Source of the DNA: UBA4582 sp965657335
Lineage (GTDB): Bacteria > Pseudomonadota > Gammaproteobacteria > Pseudomonadales > Azotimanducaceae
Direction of reading: 5' to 3'
Assembly (NCBI GenBank): GCA_965657335.1
Contig: CBFHOH010000025.1
Span: forward strand, 1 to 64,000
Length of the DNA: 64,000 bases
The translations under genes and the position numbers were made by a program. Positions 9,604 through 18,410 of this stretch are shown piece after piece; positions within the stretch are counted from its first letter, which is position 1; each line of letters begins with the position of its first letter. The notes under the pieces are model-generated. The model saw only the letters and a program-made list of their open reading frames with translations, made no database searches and was not told the DNA's origin.

Positions 9604-11859
9604 TCAAGTCGAGTAGCATTCGACCTCAACCATACACGTGCCACTACTGGGTCCCTGCGCTAGCTTCGATGTACCTTTGTCGTTAGTCAAGACGTTGGGA
9701 TTTCCCGCTAGCTCAAGTGAAGCCATCTGATCCGGTGCGCTTGGTTTAAACCAAGCGCCGGTCGGTAGCGCAACGACATCTGTTCTCATTCCCGCGTCGA
9801 GTTTAACGCCAGCAAGACACGCGCCTCGATTGTTAAAAACACGCACGGTTGCGCCCTCGACGATGCCTCTTTGTTTCGCAGCCGCTGGGTGCATGTTGAG
9901 TGTTTCATAGCCCTTGGTTTTACCATCAATGCTGTGCTTGCTGTGGTCCAGTTGACTATGTAACCGTCGAGCCGGTTGGGGCGTCAGCAGTGCTAATGGG
10001 AACTGCTCGTCGCCATCGCCAGCGAGTCGCTCAAACGGTTCCAGCCAAGATGCATGACCCAAGCAGTCGTCGTAGTCAAAACCATCGATGACATCAGAGA
10101 ATATCTCAAGCTTGCCAGACGGTGTGGCCAATCTGTTTTTTTCGGGATCTTGCCTGAATGCACCCAACCAGATTTTGCGTTTAGATTCATCTGGGATACG
10201 GTGTTTTTTGGTTTCCCAAAACTGCTCAAAGGTCGGGAGCGTGAACCCCTGCTGCTCTGCCAAAGTCTGCGAGCGGTGCCACATGTCTGCAAGCCACTCG
10301 CGGTCGGTTTTCCCTTCAGTGAAAGCGTCGCAAAAACCGAGGTTTTCCGCCAATCCTTTGAATATCTCGTGATCAGAGCGCGCATTATGCTGGGGAGGAA
10401 TTGCTGCCTCCATGACGTGTACATAGGGATCGTGGGAGCTCGCGCAAATGTCCTCGCGCTCAAGTTGAGTGGTGGCGGGAAACACAATGTCCGCCCACTG
10501 TGCGACAGGAGTCCACCAGGGTTCGTTGACAATAACAGTATCTGGTTTTCGCCAAGCATGGCACAGTCTGTTCAAATCCTGATGGTGGTGGAATGGGTTG
10601 CCACCCGCCCAATAAATGAGACGTGTATCCGGGTATTCTATGGTGTGCCCGTTGTAGGCAACTGTTTCGCCCGGGTGAAGGAGCATATCTGCAATGCGTG
10701 CAACAGGAATGGCGAATTGAGTTGGGTTACGACCTTTGCTCAAGGTGGCCCAATTGAAACGCCGCCAAGAACTGCCGATAAAACCCTCAGCACCATAACC
10801 AAAGCCGAATCCTTGCCCCGGTAGTCCAATACCACCAAGCATTGCTGCGAGCGTTACCACCATCCAGTAGGGCTGTTCACCATGATGAGCTCGTTGTAAA
10901 GACCATGCGGCGGTTACCAATGTTCGCTTTTTTGCGGCGAGTTGTGCCAGTGAAGCGATTTCTGCTGCGGGCACATCGCATATCGCGCTTGCCCATGCTG
11001 GTGTCTTAGGTTGTCCATCATCCAGGCCGAGGAGATACCGTCTGAATCGTGGGTAGCCAACGCAGTGACTCGAAAGAAAATCCTGATCAGCTAGACCTTG
11101 GGACTCAAGTTCAAATGCCATGCCTAGCATGAGCGCAACATCGGTGCCCGGACGCGGTGCTAACCAGTCTATCGCGTCTGTGAAATCGTTGTTAACGTCG
11201 CTCTTCACTGGCGAAACGTTGATAAACCTGACGCCAGCTTTGATTGCACCCTGAAATCCAGGTGTTGATTGATGTTCAGTAATCCCGCCATAGGCCACCT
11301 GAGTGTTACGCAGGGGAACGCCACCAAAAACAATCATGAGTTCAGTATGGTTAGTGATTTCCGGCCAGGTTGTTTGTTCCAGCTCTATTTGCGACCAGGG
11401 TGCAACCACGTGGGGCAAAATGACCTGCGCTGCTGCCGTACTGTAGCTATTCATCGCTCGGGTGCAGCCACCCGCCATATTGATAAACCGGTGAAGTTGA
11501 GACTGGGCATGATTGAATCGGCCAGCGCTTGCCCATCCGTATGAACCACCAAAGATAGACGTGTTGCCATAGTCATCCGCGACCCGTTTAATTTCATCGG
11601 CGGCAATTGCTAGTGCTTCGTCCCAGGGAACAGTGACAAATTCGTCGGCGCCGCGTTTTTTTCTATCACGATCCTTGAGCCAGGCTTTGCGGATAGCAGG
11701 TTCTTTAATTCTAAGTTTGTGCTGTATGCCGTCGACGAGGCCTTGCCCGAGAGGCGAGGGCGCGGGATCCTCCGGGAGATCCTCGACCCCAACGATCTTA
11801 TCCTGATCCACCAAGACATCATAAATACCCCATTGCGTGGCGGTCCGAAATTTTTTCAA
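9604..11859 (-). CDS. Molybdopterin oxidoreductase, BisC/TorA (DMSO reductase type III) family
   Basis: 751 residues. No N-terminal 4Fe-4S cysteines and no twin-arginine signal are present, so the enzyme is predicted to be cytoplasmic, like biotin sulfoxide reductase BisC. Family features include GGSYGWASAGRFNHAQSQLH, the segment NSYSTAAAQVILPHVV carrying the serine expected to ligate molybdenum, and the C-terminal molybdopterin dinucleotide-binding domain (GATVRVFNNRGACLAG). Likely reaction: reduction of an S- or N-oxide, for example methionine or biotin sulfoxide or TMAO. The start is a TTG at 11859: the frame closes upstream at 11877 with no ATG or GTG, and AGGAT lies at suitable spacing. 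An inverted repeat directly precedes it. Confidence 0.88.
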   Translation of the reverse strand: MKKFRTATQWGIYDVLVDQDKIVGVEDLPEDPAPSPLGQGLVDGIQHKLRIKEPAIRKAWLKDRDRKKRGADEFVTVPWDEALAIAADEIKRVADDYGNTSIFGGSYGWASAGRFNHAQSQLHRFINMAGGCTRAMNSYSTAAAQVILPHVVAPWSQIELEQTTWPEITNHTELMIVFGGVPLRNTQVAYGGITEHQSTPGFQGAIKAGVRFINVSPVKSDVNNDFTDAIDWLAPRPGTDVALMLGMAFELESQGLADQDFLSSHCVGYPRFRRYLLGLDDGQPKTPAWASAICDVPAAEIASLAQLAAKKRTLVTAAWSLQRAHHGEQPYWMVVTLAAMLGGIGLPGQGFGFGYGAEGFIGSSWRRFNWATLSKGRNPTQFAIPVARIADMLLHPGETVAYNGHTIEYPDTRLIYWAGGNPFHHHQDLNRLCHAWRKPDTVIVNEPWWTPVAQWADIVFPATTQLEREDICASSHDPYVHVMEAAIPPQHNARSDHEIFKGLAENLGFCDAFTEGKTDREWLADMWHRSQTLAEQQGFTLPTFEQFWETKKHRIPDESKRKIWLGAFRQDPEKNRLATPSGKLEIFSDVIDGFDYDDCLGHASWLEPFERLAGDGDEQFPLALLTPQPARRLHSQLDHSKHSIDGKTKGYETLNMHPAAAKQRGIVEGATVRVFNNRGACLAGVKLDAGMRTDVVALPTGAWFKPSAPDQMASLELAGNPNVLTNDKGTSKLAQGPSSGTCMVEVECYST

Positions 11860-11862
11860 GGC

Positions 11863-11908
11863 GTTGTATCCTGTCTATCGATTGAATGGCGATAGTGAAA
11901 CATACAAC
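11863..11908. repeat. Nested inverted repeat in the molybdoenzyme/carnitine divergent region
   Basis: GTTGTAT (11863-11869) pairs exactly with ATACAAC (11902-11908). Inside it CTATCG (11875-11880) pairs with CGATAG (11890-11895). The element covers the 5' leader of the minus-strand molybdoenzyme gene, beginning four bases from its TTG start. It is also about 110 bases upstream of the carnitine operon. It may be an operator shared by both directions or an RNA hairpin masking the start. Confidence 0.55.
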
Positions 11909-12016
11909 CGGGTCTGAAAGTAGTGAGTGATAGTTTCAGTCGTTTGACGTTTATTTTGACTGGTCTTCTGACGGTCGCGCGTCATAATACCGAAATCAAC
12001 TCCCAGGAGTACCTCA

Positions 12017-12928
12017 ATGCCACTGCAAATGAACCAGGAAGTGTTTATCACCTGTGCCGTCACTGGCTCGGGTGGTTCTCAGGATCGATCTCCCCATGTG
12101 CCCCGCTCACCAGAGCAAATCGCTAATAGCGCGATCGATGCAGCAAAGGCTGGCGCAGCGATCGTTCATTGCCATGTAAGGGATCCCGAGACGGGTGCGC
12201 CAGCGCGAGATCCGAAACTCTATCGAGAGCTGACTGATCGCATTCGCGACGCGTCAGTGGATGTCGTACTCAATCTGACCGCAGGTATGGGCGGTGATAT
12301 CGTATTTGGACCGTCAGAATCACCGTTACCACTCAACAGTGAGGGCACGGATATGGTCGGTGCCTCTGAGCGGGTTGCTCATGTTGCTGAATGTCTGCCT
12401 GAGATTTGTACGCTCGATTGCGGCACGATGAATTTTGCTGAAGCTGATTATGTGATGACTAACACGCCGGGTCTTTTACGTGCGATGGGCTCGATGATGA
12501 CCGGCCTCAATGTGAAAGTAGAGATCGAAGCATTCGATACGGGGCACCTGTGGTTTGCAAAAAAGCTGGTTGAAGAAGGTGTACTAGACAGCCCTGCGAT
12601 GGTGCAACTGTGTATGGGTGTGCCTTGGGGAGCCCCCAACGATCTGAACACCTATATGGCGATGGTGAACGCGATTCCGGCAGACTGGGACTGGTCTGCA
12701 TTCAGCCTAGGCAGGGACCAGATGCCCTATGTTGCAGCGGCGGTGTTGGCTGGTGGTAATGTGCGAGTAGGTTTGGAAGACAATCTCTGGTTAGACCGAG
12801 GTGTACTCGCGACAAACGCTCAATTGGTTGAGCGGTCGGTGTCGATTATCGAGGGGCTAGGTGCATCAGTGCTTGGGCCGCAGCAGGTTCGAGAAAAACT
12901 GGGGCTAACAAAGCGAGCACCGAACTAG
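12017..12928 (+). CDS. Beta-keto acid cleavage enzyme (BKACE), probably dehydrocarnitine-specific
   Basis: 303 residues, the standard size of the DUF849/BKACE family. The zinc-binding motif HCHVRDP lies at residues 51-57, and the N-terminal strand FITCAVTGSG matches the family active-site start. BKACEs condense a 3-keto acid with acetyl-CoA to give acetoacetate plus a new CoA ester. Because the next two genes are a gamma-butyrobetaine-dioxygenase-like enzyme and a carnitine dehydrogenase, the substrate is inferred to be 3-dehydrocarnitine, giving betainyl-CoA and acetoacetate (the role of CdhC in Pseudomonas). The ATG at 12017 follows CAGGAG. First gene of a long plus-strand operon. Confidence 0.9.
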   Translation: MPLQMNQEVFITCAVTGSGGSQDRSPHVPRSPEQIANSAIDAAKAGAAIVHCHVRDPETGAPARDPKLYRELTDRIRDASVDVVLNLTAGMGGDIVFGPSESPLPLNSEGTDMVGASERVAHVAECLPEICTLDCGTMNFAEADYVMTNTPGLLRAMGSMMTGLNVKVEIEAFDTGHLWFAKKLVEEGVLDSPAMVQLCMGVPWGAPNDLNTYMAMVNAIPADWDWSAFSLGRDQMPYVAAAVLAGGNVRVGLEDNLWLDRGVLATNAQLVERSVSIIEGLGASVLGPQQVREKLGLTKRAPN

Positions 12929-14106
12929 TGTCGACGAGCGGGCCGATAGTCTTAACGCCTGATTTTATTGATCATCCGTGGGTGCCATTGCAGTCCGCGC
13001 AGTTACAAAATAATTTTGTTGAAGTCCGCTGGCACGATGATCTTGATTTGCGTGCCTATTCGCTTTGGCTTGCGGAAAACTCAGAGCATATTGGCATCGA
13101 GCCGTTGGTCAGGGAAAGCTTGATTGACCCTGCTGATTTACCAGCAGCGGATGCGTTGATTGACGCGGGTGTTGATCAGCACGGCGCGTTGTTGTTGACC
13201 TGGAAAAATAATCGACAAACCAGCGTGCATCCGGGTTGGTTGCGATATGTTGCAGAAGGCAAGTTACGCTCGCATAACAATTTGCCAAGGCAAGTAAAAT
13301 GGACTGCAGAGATTAAGATACCGCCATCGGTAGACGGCCAAGACATCTTGGAAGATAAGCAGGCGCAGGAACGTTGGCTCGACAATCTTGTGCGCTACGG
13401 CCTTTGCAGACTGGAAAACACGCCGAGATTGGAGTCCTTTCTCGAGCAGCTTTTGGCGACAGTTGGGCCGATCAGGTCAACGAATTTTGGCACCACTTTT
13501 AGCGTTAAAACGTCGCCGAATCCTGACTCTACTGCGAACACCGGACTTAACCTCGGGCAGCACACCGACTTGCCGACCCGGGAGTCTCCGCCCGGATATC
13601 AGCTATTACATTGTGTCAGAAATAGGGCAACAGGCGGGAATTCGAGGATGACAGATGGACTCGCCGTCGTGGAAGCATTAGCCGCTGAACAACCCGATGC
13701 GTTTGAGTTACTCTGCAATGAAAAATGGCTTTTTATGAATCGCGCCCCGGACGCAGAGCATCGCTGGGAAGGGCCGATTATCGAGTTGCCAAAAGAGGGT
13801 CGGCCAATGACGCTTCGTGCATTCTATCCCGTGAGGAGCGCGCCGCTGATGGAAAAAGAAAAAATACCTGCGGCCTATGACGCTATGCGAACATTTTCTC
13901 ATTATGCGCATGATGCTCGTTTCCAGATTTCATACCCGTTCAAGGAAGGTGATCTTGTGGCTTTTGATAATCGCCGGGTGATGCATGGCCGTGACGCATT
14001 CGACGCGGATGGCGATCGTTATCTGCACGGGTGTTACATTGATCACGATGAAATTTACTCAAGGTTGCGAGTATTACGGCGTGATAAAAATATTGGAGGC
14101 GCGTGA
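12928..14106 (+). CDS. Gamma-butyrobetaine dioxygenase-like 2-oxoglutarate/Fe(II) enzyme
   Basis: 392 residues. The C-terminal TauD-like domain carries the iron triad HTD (in GQHTDLP) and the distal His in RVMHGRDAF, with the 2-oxoglutarate-binding Arg in DRYLHGCY. The ending SRLRVL is typical of BBOX. The usual product is L-carnitine from gamma-butyrobetaine, which fits its place between BKACE and carnitine dehydrogenase genes. The N-terminal DUF971-like domain is present, but the Cys-x-Cys-x2-Cys zinc site of canonical BBOX is missing, and 'AYT' before the HTD motif reads 'ANT'. The GTG start shares one base with the preceding stop and has no clear ribosome-binding site, so coupling is likely. 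Confidence 0.85.
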   Translation: MSTSGPIVLTPDFIDHPWVPLQSAQLQNNFVEVRWHDDLDLRAYSLWLAENSEHIGIEPLVRESLIDPADLPAADALIDAGVDQHGALLLTWKNNRQTSVHPGWLRYVAEGKLRSHNNLPRQVKWTAEIKIPPSVDGQDILEDKQAQERWLDNLVRYGLCRLENTPRLESFLEQLLATVGPIRSTNFGTTFSVKTSPNPDSTANTGLNLGQHTDLPTRESPPGYQLLHCVRNRATGGNSRMTDGLAVVEALAAEQPDAFELLCNEKWLFMNRAPDAEHRWEGPIIELPKEGRPMTLRAFYPVRSAPLMEKEKIPAAYDAMRTFSHYAHDARFQISYPFKEGDLVAFDNRRVMHGRDAFDADGDRYLHGCYIDHDEIYSRLRVLRRDKNIGGA

Positions 14107-15596
14107 TGTCTGATGTTCGTCAGCAAAAAGTTGCCGCCATTATCGGCGGCGGCGTGATAGGTGGCGGTTGGGCAGCAAGGTTTTTGCTGCATGGTTGGGA
14201 TGTCCGCGTTTTTGACCCCGACACGGAAGCCGCGCGAAAAATTAATGAGGTTTTAGACAATGCTCGCCGATCTCTGCCAGGTATTTACAACGAAGTATTA
14301 CCGGTAGAAGGTCGTCTCCACTTCGCTGCATCAATTGCCGAGGCTGTATCTGGCGCACTTTGGATACAAGAATCTGTACCGGAAAGACTTGAGGTGAAGC
14401 GCGCTGTTTATCCAGAAATTCAGGCAGCGGCAAGAAAGGATGCGGTGTTGGCATCTTCCACTTCGGGCTTTAAGGCCTCGGAATTAGCAGAAGGCGCTGT
14501 CAGTCCCGGACAGATACTCGTTGCGCACCCTTATAACCCCGTTTACTTGTTGCCGCTGGTGGAAATTGTCCAGCACCCGCTCTCTGACAAAAAAATACGC
14601 TCCAATGCAATGAGTATCGCTCGCAGCATCGGGATGAAGCCCGTGCTCATTAAAAAAGAAATCGATGCCCATATTGGTGATCGCTTACTTGAGGCGTTAT
14701 GGCGCGAAGCGCTTTGGTTGGTCAAAGACGATTATGCAACCACTCAAGAAATTGACGATATCATTCGTTATTCGTTTGGTTTGCGGTGGGCGCAAATGGG
14801 GTTGTTCGAAACTTATCGAGTGGCGGGTGGCGAAGCTGGAATGGCGCACTTCATGGGGCAATTTGCGCCTGCGCTGCAGTGGCCCTGGAGCCGGCTAACC
14901 GACGTGCCAGAAATGGATCAGATGCTGGTTGATAAAATTGCCGACCAATCCGATGAACAATCGGGTGCCTTCACGATTAGGGCTCTCGAGCGTCTGAGGG
15001 ATAATAATCTTGTTGCTATTATGCGGGCATTGAAGGGTCAAAACTGGGGCGTTGGAGATCTTCTCAATCAGCTTGATAGTGAGATAAAAGCTGTCGTTAA
15101 AATCGATTGGTATAAGCCCGTAGGGACCGGCCGGCGCGTCATTCCTCTTGATTGGACGGACTACAATGGGCACATGAACGAAACCCACTATTTGGAGGTT
15201 TTTAGTAAAGCTTGCGATCAGATGCTATCCAGCCTCGGCTGTGATGAGGCATATATTGCGACGGGACAGAGTTACTTTACCGTGGAAAACGTGATTAGTT
15301 ATCTCAATGAAGCAAAAGCAGGCGATGAAGTTGCTGTTGTGACTCAAATTATTTCGGGTGAGGGTAAAAAATTACATGTTTACCATCGACTATTTCACGT
15401 GGGTGTTGGTGCGGAAGATCGTCTAATTGCAACGTGTGAACAAATGATGGTTCATGTCTCTCTTGAAACTCGCCGGGCATGCCTCCCTACGTCATCTTTT
15501 GCTGAAAAGCTTGCCGTTGCGGTGACAGCACAGGCGTCTTTAGCACTGCCCGACGGGCTGAAATTAGGTGGGAGCAAGGAAAATTCAGCGGGATGA
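14106..15596 (+). CDS. L-carnitine 3-dehydrogenase fused to a hotdog thioesterase
   Basis: 496 residues. Residues 12-320 form a 3-hydroxyacyl-CoA-dehydrogenase-like protein with the NAD motif GGGVIG at 14-19 and VAHPYNPVYLLPLVE, which marks carnitine dehydrogenases. From about residue 336 a 4-hydroxybenzoyl-CoA-thioesterase-type hotdog domain begins, with the motif DYNGHMNE. Such fusions combine oxidation of carnitine to dehydrocarnitine with hydrolysis of the betainyl-CoA made by the BKACE, so glycine betaine and CoA are released (CdhA plus CdhB functions). GGAGG lies at 14095-14099; ATG 14106 overlaps the previous stop by one base (a GTG at 14103 is possible). Its own stop overlaps the cytochrome b561 start (ATGA). 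Confidence 0.92.
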   Translation: MSDVRQQKVAAIIGGGVIGGGWAARFLLHGWDVRVFDPDTEAARKINEVLDNARRSLPGIYNEVLPVEGRLHFAASIAEAVSGALWIQESVPERLEVKRAVYPEIQAAARKDAVLASSTSGFKASELAEGAVSPGQILVAHPYNPVYLLPLVEIVQHPLSDKKIRSNAMSIARSIGMKPVLIKKEIDAHIGDRLLEALWREALWLVKDDYATTQEIDDIIRYSFGLRWAQMGLFETYRVAGGEAGMAHFMGQFAPALQWPWSRLTDVPEMDQMLVDKIADQSDEQSGAFTIRALERLRDNNLVAIMRALKGQNWGVGDLLNQLDSEIKAVVKIDWYKPVGTGRRVIPLDWTDYNGHMNETHYLEVFSKACDQMLSSLGCDEAYIATGQSYFTVENVISYLNEAKAGDEVAVVTQIISGEGKKLHVYHRLFHVGVGAEDRLIATCEQMMVHVSLETRRACLPTSSFAEKLAVAVTAQASLALPDGLKLGGSKENSAG

Positions 15597-16093
15597 GTTT
15601 TGCTGATGAACAAGACAGCTATGGTTGGGTCTCCATTATTCTGCATTGGTTAAGTGCGGGTGCTGTGGTGTTTCTCTGGTTTGTTGGTCAGTCGGCTGCG
15701 TTGGCTACAAGTGATGAAGCTCGGGCGCCTTTGTTGAAACTACACATATCCGTTGCGTTAGTTGTCGCTGTGCTCATTATTATTCGTGTTTTTTGGCGTT
15801 TCGCGAAGGGCCACCCGGCGGTGGCCGAGTATGAGCGCGCGCGCGTGATTTCAAGGTTTTTCCACTATGCAATATTAATTGCGTTGGTGACTATGGTTGC
15901 AACTGGGATTACCATGGTGTCGTTTAAAGAGTCTTTTCATACTGTGTTTGAAATAGCTGCAGAGATTCATGCGTTTTCTGCGAGAGTTCTTATTATCGCG
16001 ATTTTGATGCATGTTTGTGCGGCGATGTACCATTTAATGTTTTGTGACGACGACGTATTTCTGCGTATTCTGGCTCCGAAAAGGAAAACCTAA
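15593..16093 (+). CDS. Cytochrome b561 (CybB-like), four-helix di-haem membrane protein
   Basis: 166 residues with four hydrophobic helices. Histidines placed for two b-haems occur in ILHWLSAGAV (helix 1), LKLHISVALV (helix 2), FFHYAILIAL (helix 3) and the last helix (ILMHVCAAMYHLM). Bacterial cytochrome b561 passes electrons between quinone and periplasmic acceptors. The start overlaps the carnitine dehydrogenase stop by four bases (ATGA), strong evidence for co-translation with the carnitine genes. The stop shares one base with the start of the c-type cytochrome gene that follows, suggesting these two proteins are redox partners. Confidence 0.9.
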   Translation: MSFADEQDSYGWVSIILHWLSAGAVVFLWFVGQSAALATSDEARAPLLKLHISVALVVAVLIIIRVFWRFAKGHPAVAEYERARVISRFFHYAILIALVTMVATGITMVSFKESFHTVFEIAAEIHAFSARVLIIAILMHVCAAMYHLMFCDDDVFLRILAPKRKT

Positions 16094-16524
16094 TGAAGTT
16101 GAAATCTGGTCTTTTATTTTTCTTGGCGTTGATAACGAGTGCTTGCGCTACTTTGGCGGAAAAGCCAAGGATTACGATCAACGAACTTATGATTCAGACT
16201 GTGACGCCTGCAACAAACATATTGTGGGGGGTAGAAGAGCCAAATAGTGACGCTGAATGGTTGGCGCTTGCTAACGCAGCGAAAAAGGTGCGATTGGCGG
16301 CGATTGAGACAGGGCAGGGGGGTGATTTGAGTGACGGTAAAAATCCCTCAGCGGAGCCTGAGTGGCAGAAGCTAGTAGATCAAATGGCAACCTCAGCCAC
16401 TTTAGCGCAGGAAGCGATTACCAAGAAAGATCTGGATGCGCTGATCGACGCCGGTAACGAGTTGTATACATCCTGCGAAATGTGCCATCAGCTTTATCAT
16501 CCTGGCGTAAAGGCAGACTCGTAA
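16093..16524 (+). CDS. Small exported cytochrome c, class II-like (single CxxCH near C-terminus)
   Basis: 143 residues. A signal peptide occupies about residues 1-20; the segment ITSAC could be a loose lipobox, so a lipid anchor is possible. The only haem motif, CEMCH at residues 128-132, lies close to the C-terminus, as in class II cytochromes (c' and c556), and the rest is predicted helical, compatible with a four-helix bundle. It starts on the last base of the cytochrome b561 stop (TAATG). Likely role: periplasmic electron carrier or partner of that b561. Exact family unproven. Confidence 0.75.
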   Translation: MKLKSGLLFFLALITSACATLAEKPRITINELMIQTVTPATNILWGVEEPNSDAEWLALANAAKKVRLAAIETGQGGDLSDGKNPSAEPEWQKLVDQMATSATLAQEAITKKDLDALIDAGNELYTSCEMCHQLYHPGVKADS

Positions 16525-16564
16525 CCTAATGTACGGAGCAGCTCATCGGGAGATGGTGCCGTAG

Positions 16565-17272
16565 ATGAATTACTCAGCATTCAATCGAGTAGAAATAAAG
16601 CTGTTGGTGTTGTGCGTGCTCAGCGTGCTCGCAGCGAGCGCTTATAGTCATAATGTCAGTAAAGATGACATCGCCGCGTTGCGAGCGTTATCAGGTGTGC
16701 AGGTGTTCCACTATATGTGGCTTGGTGCCAAACATATGGTGACAGGCTATGATCATCTGCTATTTTTACTCGGTGTCATCTACTACATTAGCAAGCTGAA
16801 AGATGTATTTGTGCTGGTGAGTCTGTTTGCGCTAGGTCACAGCATCACGCTGATTGCCGGTGTAACCTTAAGTTGGGGCGTCAGTCCTTACTTGGTTGAT
16901 GCGATTATTGGGTTCTCGGTTGCGTACAAGGGTTTTGATAATCTTGGCGCGATTGATATGTTTTTCCATGAACGTCCGGATGAAAAGTTGGTGGTAACAG
17001 TGTTTGGATTGTTTCATGGCCTTGGTTTGGCCACCAAGTTACAAATGCTGGTAGTGCGTGATGATGGCTTGGTTGTCAATTTGCTTGCGTTCAATATCGG
17101 GGTCGAAATTGGACAATTTTTCGCGTTGCTCTGTGGGCTCTTGGCGTTGACATTACTGCCGGTGCTTCGCGATCACAAGCAGACAGCAACAGCCGTAAAT
17201 ACATCGTTGGTTATGCTGGGTTGTATGCTGATGGCTTATCAGCTTCGAATGTATTATGTCGCCAGCGGATAA
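16565..17272 (+). CDS. HupE/UreJ-like membrane protein
   Basis: 235 residues, with a signal-like first helix and about six further helices. It holds the HupE motif H-x5-D-H (HMVTGYDH) and FGLFHGLGLATKL, related to the FHGxAHG signature, and belongs to the HupE/UreJ_2-type branch. Some HupE/UreJ proteins transport nickel or cobalt, but this branch is often found without hydrogenase or urease genes, none of which are seen here. It lies 40 bases after the cytochrome gene in the same direction. A metal- or haem-related envelope function is possible but unproven. Confidence 0.82.
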   Translation: MNYSAFNRVEIKLLVLCVLSVLAASAYSHNVSKDDIAALRALSGVQVFHYMWLGAKHMVTGYDHLLFLLGVIYYISKLKDVFVLVSLFALGHSITLIAGVTLSWGVSPYLVDAIIGFSVAYKGFDNLGAIDMFFHERPDEKLVVTVFGLFHGLGLATKLQMLVVRDDGLVVNLLAFNIGVEIGQFFALLCGLLALTLLPVLRDHKQTATAVNTSLVMLGCMLMAYQLRMYYVASG

Positions 17273-17305
17273 CTTGTTAGCTTTGTATATCGATTGGAGA
17301 AAGCA

Positions 17306-17890
17306 ATGAATCGAGCAAGCCTAGTTTTTTTGTTAGTCGCAGCGGTGTTGCTGAGCGTGCTTTTTGCGCTAGCGCAGGATGGAGATCAGCCGCCGGTTGC
17401 CGTTGCCATCAACCCAAACAACCCTAACCCGATTGTAGATTTAGCATCTCATCGCCATGTGTTTGAGCGGTATGATCCTAGCACGGTGGATGTACGCTTT
17501 GATGAGTTTGAGTCGGTGATACCGCACGCCATCGGCGAGAATTATATTCCTGCGAATCGCTCGCTTAAGCGTGAGACAGTGCGCGTCGAACTTGGCTTAG
17601 ATGAAAGCGTTGAGTACAAGATGGAAATGAAAGGTGGTGACTCTGTTGTCTATGATTGGGAAGTGCCCGAGGGGCACGTGTACTACGATTTTCATGGGCA
17701 TCCAAACCAAGCGGAAACTGAGTTCTTTAACCGTTATGCTGAGGGCGAGGGGCGTCGTCACAGCGGCACGATCATGGCGGCTTTCTCTGGCCAGCATGGT
17801 TGGTTTTGGTTGAACTTGTCCGAGACCCCTGTCGTTATTGAACTCAACGTTTCAGGTTTTTATGACAAGATTGTTGAAATTGAGCTTTAG
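17306..17890 (+). CDS. Membrane-anchored periplasmic protein of unknown function
   Basis: 194 residues from ATG 17306, chosen over a TTG at 17294 because GGAG sits directly upstream. One N-terminal hydrophobic segment (about 4-22) is followed by a soluble, acidic beta-rich domain. Visible motifs include YDWEVPEGHVYYDFHGHP and a later GEGRRHSGTIMAAFSGQHGWFWLN, a conserved-looking pattern rich in His and Trp that could bind metal. The last strands end in VIELNVSGFYD. It is encoded between HupE-like and DUF6644-like membrane proteins, so it is likely part of the same envelope module. I recognise the general 'transmembrane anchor protein' look but no named function. Confidence 0.65.
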   Translation: MNRASLVFLLVAAVLLSVLFALAQDGDQPPVAVAINPNNPNPIVDLASHRHVFERYDPSTVDVRFDEFESVIPHAIGENYIPANRSLKRETVRVELGLDESVEYKMEMKGGDSVVYDWEVPEGHVYYDFHGHPNQAETEFFNRYAEGEGRRHSGTIMAAFSGQHGWFWLNLSETPVVIELNVSGFYDKIVEIEL

Positions 17891-17939
17891 CGCGGACTAA
17901 CGCGCAACAAAAGAGACGGTCCTGAATAAGGAGCTTCAA

Positions 17940-18398
17940 GTGTTCGAACAATTAGAAATGACGGAAATTGCGCTCTGGGTAGGTGAGTCAGTCTGGGGAT
18001 ATCCAATTATGCTCAGCCTTCACGTCGTGGGTCTGGCCATATTGGTAGGCATTTTTTCGATGTTTTATCTCCGAATTATGGGGGCGTTCAGCGGTATCGG
18101 TCTCCAAGCTTTTCTGCCCCTTGTGAAGTTCGCGTGGGTCGGCTTTTTAATCAATGCCGTGTCTGGTATCGCGCTGTTTACGTCACAGGCCACAACCTTT
18201 GTCGAGAGTTTGCCCTTTCTAATAAAAATTGGGCTGATTTCTTTAGGTGTTATTTTCGCCGCTTTTATACAAAGTGAGGTTAGGAAGCACAGCGAAACGA
18301 ATACGCATATTAGCGTCACAGTCAAAAGCCTCGCGGTGCTTTCCATGGCTGTGTGGATTGGTGCGATCATCTCCGGTCGTCTGATCGCGTATCTTTGA
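17940..18398 (+). CDS. Four-helix membrane protein, DUF6644-like (copy 1)
   Basis: 152 residues with four predicted helices. The GTG start at 17940 has AAGGAG upstream. Motifs shared with the next gene are a conserved His in the first helix (LHVVGLAILVG), an Arg ending that helix (YLRIMG), a Gly-rich third helix and a C-terminal segment WIGAIISGRLIAYL that matches the partner's WTGVLLLGRLIPYV. The arrangement of in-membrane His and Arg resembles small haem-binding membrane proteins, but no haem ligation can be asserted. It sits in the tail of the carnitine-led operon. Confidence 0.68.
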   Translation: MFEQLEMTEIALWVGESVWGYPIMLSLHVVGLAILVGIFSMFYLRIMGAFSGIGLQAFLPLVKFAWVGFLINAVSGIALFTSQATTFVESLPFLIKIGLISLGVIFAAFIQSEVRKHSETNTHISVTVKSLAVLSMAVWIGAIISGRLIAYL

Positions 18399-18410
18399 GG
18401 GATTTAGCTT

